DNA from: Sphingobium sp.
GTDB taxonomy: Bacteria; Pseudomonadota; Alphaproteobacteria; Sphingomonadales; Sphingomonadaceae
DNA length: 58,131 nucleotides
Direction: 5' to 3'
Assembly: GCA_030148625.1 (NCBI GenBank)
Contig: JASBTC010000083.1
Span: 1-58,131, forward strand
The notes beneath the pieces were generated by a model. The model worked only from the letters and a program-made list of their open reading frames with translations, made no database searches and was not told the origin of the DNA. The translations under genes were made by a program, and so were the position numbers. This document shows positions 51,044-58,131 of this stretch, piece by piece (positions within the stretch are counted from its first letter, which is position 1; every line of letters begins with the position of its first letter).

Positions 51044-51943
51044 TCAGTCGGAAGAGATCATCCTTATCTCCCGGCCGATCCACGCTCTGAATGCCTCGAG
51101 CGGCGGGTGGTTTTCGTGCGTGTCGGGCCATGCCAGATAATAGCCCTCGGGGCTCAGATAGGCGCCATCGACAGGCTTGACGAGGTCCCCGCGAACCAGT
51201 TCCCGTTCGATCAGCCGTTCCGGCAGAAGCGCTATGCCGAGCCCGGCGCGGGCGGCCTCGATGACGAGGGCGAACTGGTCGAACAGCATGCCATGGACTT
51301 CGCCGGGGTCCACGCCCATCGCGACGAACCAGCGTTCCCAGGCATTGGGGCGGGAAACGAGATGAAGCAGTGGCGCGTGCACGAGATCCGCAGGGCCGGT
51401 GCAGGCCATGCGCGCCATCAGCGCCGGGCTGCAGGCGGGCACCAGCGTCTCGTCCATCAGGAAATCCAGCCCGGCGCCGGGCCATTCGGGCTGGCCGAAA
51501 TGGATCGCGGCATCGACCGTGTCGAAGCGGAAGTCGAACGGGATGATCCGCGTGGCCAGATTGACCGTGATCTCGGGATGCTCCGACAGGAAACGCGGCA
51601 GCCTTGGGGTAAGCCAGCGCGCGCCGAAGAGTGGCAGCACGGCGATATGCAGGGAACTCCCGCCCGGGTTCGCCCGGAAGCCCAATGTGGCGTTGGAAAT
51701 CCGGTTCAGCGCATCGCGGACTTCGCGGACATAGGCATTGCCGGCCAGCGTCAGATGGACTTTCTGCTTTTCGCGATGGAACAGGGGCGCCCCCAGCATC
51801 TCTTCCAGGGCGCGGATCTGCCGGCTGACCGCGCTCTGCGTCAGCGACAATTCACGTGCCGCAAGCGTGAAGCTCTGCGTGCGCGCCGCCGCCTCGAACG
51901 CAGAGAGCAGCGCAGTCGGGGGAAGAAAACGTCGGGGGATCAT
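51044..51943 (-). CDS. LysR family transcriptional regulator (GcvA-like)
   Basis: A 299-residue LysR regulator: PPTALLSAFEAAARTQSFTLAARELSLTQSAVSRQIRALEE (abbreviated) at the N-terminus, effector domain with FDTVDAAIHFGQPEWPG and FALVIEAARAGLGIALLPE. Divergent from the AmaA-like oxidase gene with two short dyads in the gap, so it is the likely regulator of that oxidase and of the aldehyde dehydrogenase behind it. The effector may be pipecolate, lysine-derived or another amine. Confidence 0.92.
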   Translation of the reverse strand: MIPRRFLPPTALLSAFEAAARTQSFTLAARELSLTQSAVSRQIRALEEMLGAPLFHREKQKVHLTLAGNAYVREVRDALNRISNATLGFRANPGGSSLHIAVLPLFGARWLTPRLPRFLSEHPEITVNLATRIIPFDFRFDTVDAAIHFGQPEWPGAGLDFLMDETLVPACSPALMARMACTGPADLVHAPLLHLVSRPNAWERWFVAMGVDPGEVHGMLFDQFALVIEAARAGLGIALLPERLIERELVRGDLVKPVDGAYLSPEGYYLAWPDTHENHPPLEAFRAWIGREIRMISSD

Positions 51944-51949
51944 GGGTCA

Positions 51950-51962
51950 TTCCAATATGGAA
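51950..51962. promoter_or_regulatory. Small dyad next to LysR start
   Basis: TTCCA-ATA-TGGAA is a perfect 5-bp dyad with a 3-base spacer just upstream of the LysR ATG (51943). It could be an autoregulatory half of the LysR binding region; short enough to be chance. Confidence 0.35.
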
Positions 51963-52020
51963 CCAACTCAGTCGAAATCCTCGTTTGATTGCCGGATTTC
52001 CTGAATGGTAATTCCCAATC

Positions 52021-52035
52021 GGCATGAATTATGCC
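52021..52035. promoter_or_regulatory. Dyad between LysR and AmaA-like oxidase
   Basis: GGCAT-GAATT-ATGCC is a perfect dyad containing a T-N11-A spacing typical of LysR boxes, 35 bases before the oxidase ATG at 52070. It overlaps the more upstream ATG at 52031, which argues against that one as the start. Confidence 0.45.
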
Positions 52036-52069
52036 TCTGTCAATTGGGGGCGGGGGATCAGATCGTCGC

Positions 52070-53359
52070 ATGAATGGGGATCCGCACAGCCACGGATTGT
52101 GGGAGGCGTCGGCACCTGCCGCTCCACCAACCCAATCGCTGTCGTCCGATATGACGGCCGATGTCGCGATCGTCGGTGGCGGCTTCACGGGATGCTCGGC
52201 CGCATATCATCTGGCAAGCGCGGGCCGGTCGGCGATCATTCTCGAAGCCCGCGAAATCGGCTTTGGCGGATCCGGTCGCAATGTCGGGCTGGTGAATGCC
52301 GGCATGTGGGTGATGCCCCACGACCTTCTGGCATCGCTGGGCGACACCTATGGCGAACGCCTGCTTACCCAACTCGGCGAAGCGCCGCGCCTCGTCTTCG
52401 ATCTGGTCGAACGTCTGGGGATCGATTGCGAGGCCGTGTCGCGGGGTACGCTGCACTGCGCGGTCGGGCGCAAGGGGCTTGCCGAGATTGCGGAGCGTGC
52501 GCGGCAATGGCAGGCGCGTGGCGCCGACGTCGAACTGCTCGACGCCGGGGCGGCCGAGCGCCTGGTCGGCAGTCGCGCCTATATGGGCGCATTGCTCGAT
52601 CGCCGCGCCGGAACGATCCAGCCCCTCGCTTATGTCCGTGGGCTTGCCGACCGTGCGATCCGCGAAGGTGCCCGCATTCACACACAAACGCCGGCCCTCG
52701 CTTATGAGGATCTCGGTTCCGCATGGAAGGTAACAACCCCGAGCGGAAGCGTCACTGCGCCCTGGGTGATCCTGGCGACCGACGCCTATTCGGGCGCGGG
52801 TTGTTCGGCCCTCAAGCGCGAGCAGGTCATGCTGCCCTATTTCAACCTCGCGACCCGGCCGTTGAGCGAGGATCAATTGTCGGAAATCCTGCCCGAACGC
52901 CAGGGCGCCTGGGACACGAAATCCATCCTGTCATCATTCCGTCTCGACCGCCGCGGCCGCCTGATCTTCGGGAGCGTCGGCGCATTGCGACACGGCGGCA
53001 AGCGCATCCATATCGATTGGGGCAAGCGTGAGCTTGCGCGCCTGTTTCCCCGGCTTGGCCCCGTCAGTTTCGAACATTGCTGGTACGGCATGATCGGAAT
53101 GACCGGCGACGCGATGCCGCGCCTGCATCGGCGCGGGCGCAACATGGTGTCGATCGGCGGTTTCAATGGCCGCGGCATCGCGCCGGGTACGACTTTCGGC
53201 CGAGACCTTGCGCGTCTGGTGCTGGGCGAAATCGCGCTCGAAGACTTCCCGCTGCCGCTGACCGATTTGCGCGAAGCGCCGTTCCGATCGGCCCGCGCGG
53301 CATTTTACGAAGCCGGCGCACAGCTGGCGCACTTCACCACCTCCCGATTCCAGCAATAG
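52070..53359 (+). CDS. FAD-dependent amine oxidase, AmaA (L-pipecolate oxidase)/PuuB-like
   Basis: About 429 residues of the DAO superfamily. DPHSHGLWEASAPAAPPTQ is the conserved N-terminal arm of the OrdL/PuuB/AmaA group, then the FAD loop VAIVGGGFTGCSAAYHLA near 31 and GFGGSGRNVGLVNAG; the C-terminus has GYNG-like GGFNGRGIAPGTTFGRDLA. It oxidises a secondary or primary amine, passing electrons to oxygen or the quinone pool. Followed after 18 bases by an ALDH7-type dehydrogenase, the pair matches amaA-amaB of pseudomonads (L-pipecolate to alpha-aminoadipate). PuuB (gamma-glutamylputrescine oxidase) is the main alternative. I chose ATG 52070 because the arm starts there. Confidence 0.83.
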   Translation: MNGDPHSHGLWEASAPAAPPTQSLSSDMTADVAIVGGGFTGCSAAYHLASAGRSAIILEAREIGFGGSGRNVGLVNAGMWVMPHDLLASLGDTYGERLLTQLGEAPRLVFDLVERLGIDCEAVSRGTLHCAVGRKGLAEIAERARQWQARGADVELLDAGAAERLVGSRAYMGALLDRRAGTIQPLAYVRGLADRAIREGARIHTQTPALAYEDLGSAWKVTTPSGSVTAPWVILATDAYSGAGCSALKREQVMLPYFNLATRPLSEDQLSEILPERQGAWDTKSILSSFRLDRRGRLIFGSVGALRHGGKRIHIDWGKRELARLFPRLGPVSFEHCWYGMIGMTGDAMPRLHRRGRNMVSIGGFNGRGIAPGTTFGRDLARLVLGEIALEDFPLPLTDLREAPFRSARAAFYEAGAQLAHFTTSRFQQ

Positions 53360-53377
53360 CCATTCAAGGACCATCAG

Positions 53378-54913
53378 ATGACCAATGCGCTTGCCATCGA
53401 AACCCGCGACCTCCTGGTGAAGATGGATGTCGATCCAGCACTTCTCCAAGGCGGAACGCTCACCGTCCGTTCGCCGATCACCGGCGACGTGATTGCCGAG
53501 CTGAGCGAAACGACGCCCGCACAGGCCGAGGCCGTGATCGCCGCTGCGCAAGCCGCCTTTCTCGCATGGCGCCGCGTGCCCGCACCTCGGCGTGGCGAGT
53601 TCGTCCGCCTGCTCGGCGAGGAACTTCGTCATGCGAAACAGGATCTCGGGCGCCTGGTTTCGCTCGAAGTCGGCAAGGCGCTGTCCGAAGGTCTCGGCGA
53701 AGTGCAGGAGATGATCGACATCTGCGACTTCGCGGTCGGCCTCTCGCGCCAGCTTTATGGTCTCTGCATGCCGTCCGAGCGTGGCGACCATCGTCTGACC
53801 GAACAATGGCATCCGATCGGCCCGGTCGGCGTCATTTCCGCGTTCAATTTCCCGGTTGCCGTCTGGAGCTGGAATGCCGCGCTCGCTTTCGTCTGTGGCG
53901 ACAGCGTGGTCTGGAAACCCTCGGAGAAATCGCCGCTGACCGCGATCGCGGTCCAGGCGATCGTCGCGCGCGCGCTCCGGAAATTCGGTGAAGATGCTCC
54001 CGCGGGGCTTGCGGGGTTGGTCATCGGTGGTCGCGAACTCGGCGAATTGCTCGTCGACGACATCCGGCTTCCCGTCATCTCGGCGACCGGATCGACACGC
54101 ATGGGCCGCATCGTCGGCGAACGCGTCGCCCGGCGTTTCGGCAAGTCGATCCTCGAACTCGGCGGCAACAATGCGTCGATCGTAACCCCTTCGGCGGATC
54201 TCGACCTGACATTGCGCGCGGTCGCGTTCGGGGCGATGGGCACGGCCGGCCAGCGCTGCACGACGCTCCGCCGCCTGATCGTGCATGAAGATGTCTATGA
54301 TCGGCTGATCCCGAAACTGGCCGATGTCTACCGGACCATCGTCATCGGCGACCCGCGCGCGCCCGAGACATTGGTCGGACCGCTGATCGACGGCGATGCG
54401 TTCGCGGCGATGGAGCGCGCGATCGTCGCGGCGCGGGCCGCCGGCGGAACCGTGAATGGCGGTGGCCGCGTCGACGTCAACGGCGATGCGTCCTTCTATG
54501 CGCGGCCGGCCCTGGTCGAGATGCCGGAACAGGCGGCCTGCGTCCGTGAGGAAACCTTCGCGCCGATCCTCTATGTGCTCAAATATCGTACGTTCGACGA
54601 AGCGGTGGCGTTGCAGAACGGCGTGCCGCAGGGACTTTCCTCGTCGATCTTCGCCACCGACATGCGCGAGGTCGAGCAATTCCTGTCGGCCGCGGGCTCC
54701 GATTGCGGCATCGCCAACGTCAATATGGGCACTTCGGGCGCCGAGATCGGCGGCGCGTTCGGCGGCGAGAAGGAAACCGGCGGCGGGCGTGAGAGCGGTT
54801 CGGACAGCTGGAAGGCCTATATGCGGCGTCAGACCAATGCCATCAATTACGGCCGCACCCTGCCGCTGGCGCAGGGTGTGCGGTTCGATGTGAACGCCGA
54901 TGCCGCTTCGTGA
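53378..54913 (+). CDS. Aldehyde dehydrogenase, ALDH7/AmaB type (L-piperidine-6-carboxylate/aminoadipate semialdehyde dehydrogenase)
   Basis: A 511-residue aldehyde dehydrogenase. ISAFNFPVAVWSWNAALAF, the cofactor loop ATGSTRMG, general-base Glu in LELGGNNASIV and the nucleophile in GTAGQRCTTLRRL identify ALDH7 (antiquitin) rather than the PuuC type at 15706. The C-terminal GEKETGGGRESGSDSWKAYMRR, quoted only in part, is typical. It oxidises L-aminoadipate-6-semialdehyde, the open form of piperidine-6-carboxylate, to L-aminoadipate. AmaA-like upstream and a LysR regulator complete a lysine/pipecolate module. Confidence 0.9.
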   Translation: MTNALAIETRDLLVKMDVDPALLQGGTLTVRSPITGDVIAELSETTPAQAEAVIAAAQAAFLAWRRVPAPRRGEFVRLLGEELRHAKQDLGRLVSLEVGKALSEGLGEVQEMIDICDFAVGLSRQLYGLCMPSERGDHRLTEQWHPIGPVGVISAFNFPVAVWSWNAALAFVCGDSVVWKPSEKSPLTAIAVQAIVARALRKFGEDAPAGLAGLVIGGRELGELLVDDIRLPVISATGSTRMGRIVGERVARRFGKSILELGGNNASIVTPSADLDLTLRAVAFGAMGTAGQRCTTLRRLIVHEDVYDRLIPKLADVYRTIVIGDPRAPETLVGPLIDGDAFAAMERAIVAARAAGGTVNGGGRVDVNGDASFYARPALVEMPEQAACVREETFAPILYVLKYRTFDEAVALQNGVPQGLSSSIFATDMREVEQFLSAAGSDCGIANVNMGTSGAEIGGAFGGEKETGGGRESGSDSWKAYMRRQTNAINYGRTLPLAQGVRFDVNADAAS

Positions 54914-54919
54914 GGGCGT

Positions 54920-55699
54920 TCACCCGTCCAGAAAGGCAATGAGGCTGCGGGCCAGATCGTCCGGCGCTTCGAGCGGGGCGAGATGTGCCGCCTCGAGATC
55001 GAGATGGACCGCGCCAGCAATGTGGGCGAGCATCAGGTCGCCGTGCCCGGCGAACGGCGTCGAGCTGTCGCGCGATCCCGTCACCACGACGGTCGGCGCG
55101 GTGATGCCACCGATGCGATCGGCCAGGTCCATGTCGCGGATCGCGGCGCCGCAGCCCGCATAGGCTTCGGCATCCATCGCTAGGAGTTGGCGAAGCAGGG
55201 TTTCGCTGATGCCGGGTTCAGCCTTCGCGAACTGATCGGAAAGGAAACGGCCCATGGCGAGTGCGGCGATCGCCGACATGCCGTCGCTGCGTACCGTTGC
55301 GACCCTTGCTTCCCAGGCGGCCTTGTCCATGGCCGCTGACGTGCAGACCAGCGCGAGCTTCGCGACGCGGGCGGGTTCGCGCAGCGCAAGCTCCATTCCG
55401 ATCATGCCGCCGAGCGACACGCCGGCAAGCGCGAAACGGTCGAACCCGGCCGCATCGGCGACGGAGATCACGTCGCTCGCGAGCAGGGCGAGCGAATAAT
55501 CGCCTGGTTCGGCACGCGATGCGCCATGGCCGCGCGTGTCGATTCGGAGGATCGCGAAACGGTCGCGCAGCGTCGGGACGACCATGTCCCAAAGCCCCAT
55601 GTCGGTGCCGATCGAATTGAGCAGCAGCAGGGCCGGGCCCTCGTCGCGGCCTTCGCGTTTCCAGTAGAGCCGGGCGCCCGGCACATCGGTGAATGGCAT
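54920..55699 (-). CDS. pcaD: 3-oxoadipate enol-lactonase (PcaD)
   Basis: A 259-residue alpha/beta hydrolase with nucleophile GVSLGGM near 97, the acid in VTGSRDSSTP near 208 and His in GAVHLDLEAAHL near 239 (His of AAH). RLYWKREG at the start and LALVCTSAAMDKAAWEARV are typical of PcaD, which opens beta-ketoadipate enol-lactone to beta-ketoadipate. I chose ATG 55699 since the fold starts there; longer starts lie inside the CoA-transferase gene. Last gene of the minus-strand ben/pca operon. Confidence 0.88.
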   Translation of the reverse strand: MPFTDVPGARLYWKREGRDEGPALLLLNSIGTDMGLWDMVVPTLRDRFAILRIDTRGHGASRAEPGDYSLALLASDVISVADAAGFDRFALAGVSLGGMIGMELALREPARVAKLALVCTSAAMDKAAWEARVATVRSDGMSAIAALAMGRFLSDQFAKAEPGISETLLRQLLAMDAEAYAGCGAAIRDMDLADRIGGITAPTVVVTGSRDSSTPFAGHGDLMLAHIAGAVHLDLEAAHLAPLEAPDDLARSLIAFLDG

Positions 55700-55700
55700 G

Positions 55701-56366
55701 TCAGGCCGCCGCCGCTTCCGCCGATGCACGATGGTCGAAAGGCGCGCCGGTTTTTTCGATGACCTCGTCGAGATCCACTCCGGGCGCCAGCTCGACAAGG
55801 CGCATCGATCCGGCGGTCTTGTCGATCGCGAACACCGCGAGATCGGTGATCACCATGTCGACCACGGCTTTCCCGGTCAGCGGTAAGGTGCAGGCCTGAA
55901 GGATCTTCGGGGCGCCATCCTTCGAGACATGGTCCATGACGACGACGACGCGCTTGACGCCCGCGACGAGGTCCATGGCGCCGCCCATGCCCTTCACCAT
56001 CTTTCCCGGGATCGTCCAGTTTGCGAGATCGCCGTTCGCCGCGACCTCCATCGCGCCGAGCACCGCCATGTCGATATGGCCGCCACGGATCATCGCAAAG
56101 CTGTCGGCGGAGGAGAAGAAGCTCGACGTCGGCAGCGCGGTGATCGTCTGCTTGCCCGCGTTGATCAGATCCGGGTCCGCTTCGCCCTCATAGGGAAAGG
56201 GGCCGATGCCGAGCATGCCATTCTCGGATTGCAACGTGACCTTGAGCCCGGTGGGCACATGGTTCGCGACGAGCGTCGGAATGCCGATGCCGAGGTTGAC
56301 GTAGAATCCGTCCTGCAGTTCCCGGGCCGCACGCGCGGCCATCTCATCGCGAGTCCAGGGCATCAT
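55701..56366 (-). CDS. pcaJ: 3-oxoacid CoA-transferase subunit B (PcaJ-like)
   Basis: A 221-residue beta subunit of a succinyl-CoA:3-ketoacid CoA-transferase. The catalytic Glu is in [14 protein letters not shown] near 48; [13 protein letters not shown] and the Gly-rich [20 protein letters not shown] (abbreviated) are family marks. It transfers CoA from succinyl-CoA to beta-ketoadipate when paired with the adjacent subunit A. ATG 56366 overlaps the subunit A stop (ATGA). PcaJ is preferred over ScoB because of neighbouring pcaD and ben genes. Confidence 0.87.
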   Translation of the reverse strand: MMPWTRDEMAARAARELQDGFYVNLGIGIPTLVANHVPTGLKVTLQSENGMLGIGPFPYEGEADPDLINAGKQTITALPTSSFFSSADSFAMIRGGHIDMAVLGAMEVAANGDLANWTIPGKMVKGMGGAMDLVAGVKRVVVVMDHVSKDGAPKILQACTLPLTGKAVVDMVITDLAVFAIDKTAGSMRLVELAPGVDLDEVIEKTGAPFDHRASAEAAAA

Positions 56367-57070
56367 GCCATCTCCCGGGAGCGTGTGGTGAGTTTCTCGA
56401 TCCGCTTTTCGTTGATCGTCGAGAGGATGATGCGATCGACATAGATGCCCGGCGTGTGGATGCAGTCCGGATCGAGCGCGCCCGCCTCGACGATCTCCTC
56501 GACCTCGACCACGGTCAGCCGCGCGGCGGTCGCCATGTTCGGATTGAAATTGCGCGCGGTCTTGCGGAACATCAGATTGCCTTCGGTGTCGGCGCGCCAC
56601 GCCTTGATGATCGCGAGGTCGGCGCGCAGCCAGGTTTCGCGGACATAGTCCTTGCCCTCGAAGGTTTCGACGGGTTTGCCCTCGGCGACGACGGTGCCGA
56701 CGCCGGTGCTGGTGTAGAAAGCGGGAATGCCCGCGCCGCCGGCGCGAATGCGCTCGGCAAGCGTGCCCTGCGGATTGAGCTCGAGCTCGAGTTCGCCCGA
56801 GAGATATTGCTGCTCGAACAGCTTGTTCTCGCCGACATAGGACGAAATCATCTTTTTCACCTGCCGGCTTTCGAGCAGCATCCACAGTCCGAAACCATCG
56901 GCACCGGCGTTGTTGGAGATGATCGTCAGGCCCTTCACCCCGGCCTTGCGAATCTCCGGGATCAGGCTTTCGGGATTGCCCGACAGGCCAAAGCCGCCGG
57001 ACATGATCGTCATGCCGTCGAACAGCGCGCCCGCGAGCGCATCGGTGGGGGTTTCGAAGATCTTCGTCAT
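56363..57070 (-). CDS. pcaI: 3-oxoacid CoA-transferase subunit A (PcaI-like)
   Basis: A 235-residue alpha subunit: [19 protein letters not shown] near 19, [37 protein letters not shown] (abbreviated) and [16 protein letters not shown] are conserved. With subunit B it forms the heterotetrameric CoA-transferase. Start ATG 57070 lies 18 bases after the benD stop. Alternative name ScoA. Confidence 0.88.
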   Translation of the reverse strand: MTKIFETPTDALAGALFDGMTIMSGGFGLSGNPESLIPEIRKAGVKGLTIISNNAGADGFGLWMLLESRQVKKMISSYVGENKLFEQQYLSGELELELNPQGTLAERIRAGGAGIPAFYTSTGVGTVVAEGKPVETFEGKDYVRETWLRADLAIIKAWRADTEGNLMFRKTARNFNPNMATAARLTVVEVEEIVEAGALDPDCIHTPGIYVDRIILSTINEKRIEKLTTRSREMA

Positions 57071-57087
57071 GTGATGCCTTTGTTCAA

Positions 57088-57885
57088 CTAACCCAGGTCG
57101 CCACCGGCCACCGGCACGATCGTGCCGGTGATGTAGCTTGCTTCGTCGGAGGCGAGGAACAGGATCGGCGCGATCTGCTCGTCGAGCGATCCATAGCGTT
57201 TGAGGAATGTCGATCCGGTCACCTGCGCGACGGCCTCATCCATCCATTGCCGCTCGCGCGCATCGTCGCCGTCGGGGTTGCGCGGCACGCGCCGCGGCGG
57301 CGCCTCGGTCCCGCCCGGGGCGGTCGCGACGACGCGTATTCCGGCCGACGCATATTCCATCGCCAGGCTCTGGGTGAGGGCGTTGACCCCACCCTTTGCC
57401 GCGGAATAGGGCAGCCGGTGAATGCCGCGCGTCGCGTTGGACGAGACATTCACGATCGTGCCCTTGCCTGCGGCCAGCATGGCGGGAAGGGCGGCGTGGC
57501 AGCAATAAAGCGTCGGCATCAACGAGCGGCGGATTTCGGCATCGATTTGTTCAGGCTCGAATTCCGCGAATGGCCGCATGCGGATCGCGCCGCCGACATT
57601 GTTCACCAGAATGTCGATACGGCCGAACGTCTCCGTCGTCGCCGCGATCGCGTCGCGCGCGCCTTCATAGGTTTCGAGGTCGCATGTGAAGACATGCGCA
57701 ACGCCGCCGGCCGCGCCGATCCGCGCGGCGATCTCCGACACGGTGTCGGAGCGGTCGACGAGCATCAGGCTTGCGCCTTCCTGCGCGGCGCGCATGGCAA
57801 TGCCGGCGCCGATGCCCTGGGCGCTGCCGGTGACCAGCATCACCTTGCCGGCAAAGCGTCGGGGGAAGATCGGTGCGCCTGTCAT
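57088..57885 (-). CDS. benD: 1,6-dihydroxycyclohexa-2,4-diene-1-carboxylate dehydrogenase (BenD)
   Basis: A 265-residue SDR: cofactor loop TGSAQGIG near 20, NNVGGAIRM near 93, NVSSNATRG with the active Ser, YSAAK for Tyr/Lys and a C-terminus ITGTIVPVAGGDLG. The NVGG in place of NAG and the RHIHRLPYSAAK-like segment (RGIHRLPYSAAKGG) point to BenD, which oxidises the cis-diol from benzoate dioxygenase and releases CO2 to give catechol. Its ATG overlaps the benB stop by one base (TGATG). Confidence 0.87.
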   Translation of the reverse strand: MTGAPIFPRRFAGKVMLVTGSAQGIGAGIAMRAAQEGASLMLVDRSDTVSEIAARIGAAGGVAHVFTCDLETYEGARDAIAATTETFGRIDILVNNVGGAIRMRPFAEFEPEQIDAEIRRSLMPTLYCCHAALPAMLAAGKGTIVNVSSNATRGIHRLPYSAAKGGVNALTQSLAMEYASAGIRVVATAPGGTEAPPRRVPRNPDGDDARERQWMDEAVAQVTGSTFLKRYGSLDEQIAPILFLASDEASYITGTIVPVAGGDLG

Positions 57886-58131
57886 CAGACGTGATAGATA
57901 TCGATGACTTGGTGGATATAGTCGTTTTTCAGCACGACCTTCTTACGGCCGATCCGGGGAGCGGGGCCCGACAAGTCGATCGTGCAGAAACTGGTGCCGA
58001 AGAACTGGCTGGTCTGCTGCATCCGGTGGCTCAGCGTGTGCCAGTTGTAACGAATGTCGACCTGGTTCCCGCGACGCTCGACGATTTCGACATTCGCCAC
58101 CGAATGGCTGGTGCGCGGTTCGGGCGAACTC
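57885..58131 (-). CDS. benB: Benzoate 1,2-dioxygenase small (beta) subunit BenB, 5'-truncated by window end
   Basis: Only the last 81 codons are in the window; the reading frame is open to the edge. SSPEPRTSHSVANVEIVERRG, RYNWHTLSHR, FFGTSFCTIDLSG and RKKVVLKNDYIHQVIDIYHV are the C-terminal segments of aromatic-ring hydroxylating dioxygenase beta subunits, closest in memory to BenB. The subunit packs with BenA in the alpha3beta3 benzoate dioxygenase. Directly coupled to benD. benA and benC are presumably just upstream, outside the window. Confidence 0.85.
   Translation of the reverse strand, partial: SSPEPRTSHSVANVEIVERRGNQVDIRYNWHTLSHRMQQTSQFFGTSFCTIDLSGPAPRIGRKKVVLKNDYIHQVIDIYHV

Noticed and set aside
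1..58131. tRNA, rRNA, CRISPR, phage or insertion-sequence genes
   Set aside because: I looked for cloverleaf-like stretches, regularly spaced direct repeats, transposase or integrase proteins and found none.

Overview
This window is high-GC DNA (one short gap is AT-richer), densely packed with genes that often overlap by 1-4 bases (ATGA junctions). Gene content points to a sphingomonad (Alphaproteobacteria, Sphingomonadales): two TonB-dependent receptors with EIVVTA/DIIVTA-type boxes, a CYP101-type P450, chromate genes, several LysR/TetR regulators and aromatic ring-cleavage genes. I see no tRNA, rRNA, CRISPR array or transposase. The genus cannot be told from this window.

Layout: (1) 1-6840, mixed metabolism: a 5'-truncated MDR oxidoreductase coupled to an SDR, a CynX/NimT-type MFS exporter, a nucleoside deaminase, a secreted amidohydrolase divergent from a LysR regulator, and an M19 dipeptidase. 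(2) 7064-12656, a probable metal/siderophore uptake group: DUF4198 protein, OprB-like porin, PepSY membrane protein, TonB-dependent siderophore receptor. (3) 12761-25559, a plus-strand locus that looks built for a guanidino/D-amino-acid or opine-like nitrogen source: DauA-like D-amino-acid dehydrogenase, RidA, a second DAO-family oxidase, a PuuC/KauB-like aldehyde dehydrogenase, a LysR regulator, a peptide/opine-type ABC importer with both ATPases fused, a beta-lactamase-fold serine hydrolase and an agmatine deiminase. (4) 25578-28426, chromate resistance genes chrB-chrA plus an extra ChrB C-terminal-domain protein, divergent from an alginate-export-family porin. (5) 29842-50081, a catabolic region containing a P450cam-like P450 with its 2Fe-2S ferredoxin, RibB, DUF2889, two TetR regulators, three luciferase-like flavin monooxygenases, an acyl-CoA synthetase, a zinc alcohol dehydrogenase, a carboxymuconolactone-decarboxylase-family protein, a TonB receptor, SDR, two crotonases, a flavin reductase and three NTF2-like proteins. 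(6) 50178-54913, a MucR-like regulator without its zinc ligands, then a LysR regulator divergent from an AmaA/AmaB-like pair (pipecolate/lysine breakdown). (7) 54920-58131, minus strand: benB (partial), benD, a 3-oxoacid CoA-transferase pair and pcaD, i.e. pieces of benzoate and beta-ketoadipate catabolism in one operon.

The most interesting signal is in region 5. Six near-identical dyads of the form (G)TCAAC-N6-GTTGA(C) lie only in the promoter gaps of this region (30591, 34238, 39218, 39265, 43464, 43498). One sits in front of the TetR gene at 34300. They tie P450/ferredoxin, DUF2889-ribB, CoA ligase, two monooxygenases plus dehydrogenase, and the TonB-receptor operon into one apparent regulon. 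The enzyme set mirrors the logic of camphor degradation (P450 hydroxylation, alcohol oxidation, FMN-dependent Baeyer-Villiger-type oxygenation with a flavin reductase, CoA activation, crotonases), with FMN supply (ribB) included. I infer a degradation system for a cyclic terpenoid or similar alicyclic compound, substrate unknown. Inside it, a monooxygenase/TetR pair is bracketed by two inverted copies of a ~125 bp CTAG-ended double-hairpin repeat, which also supplies the stop codons of three genes.
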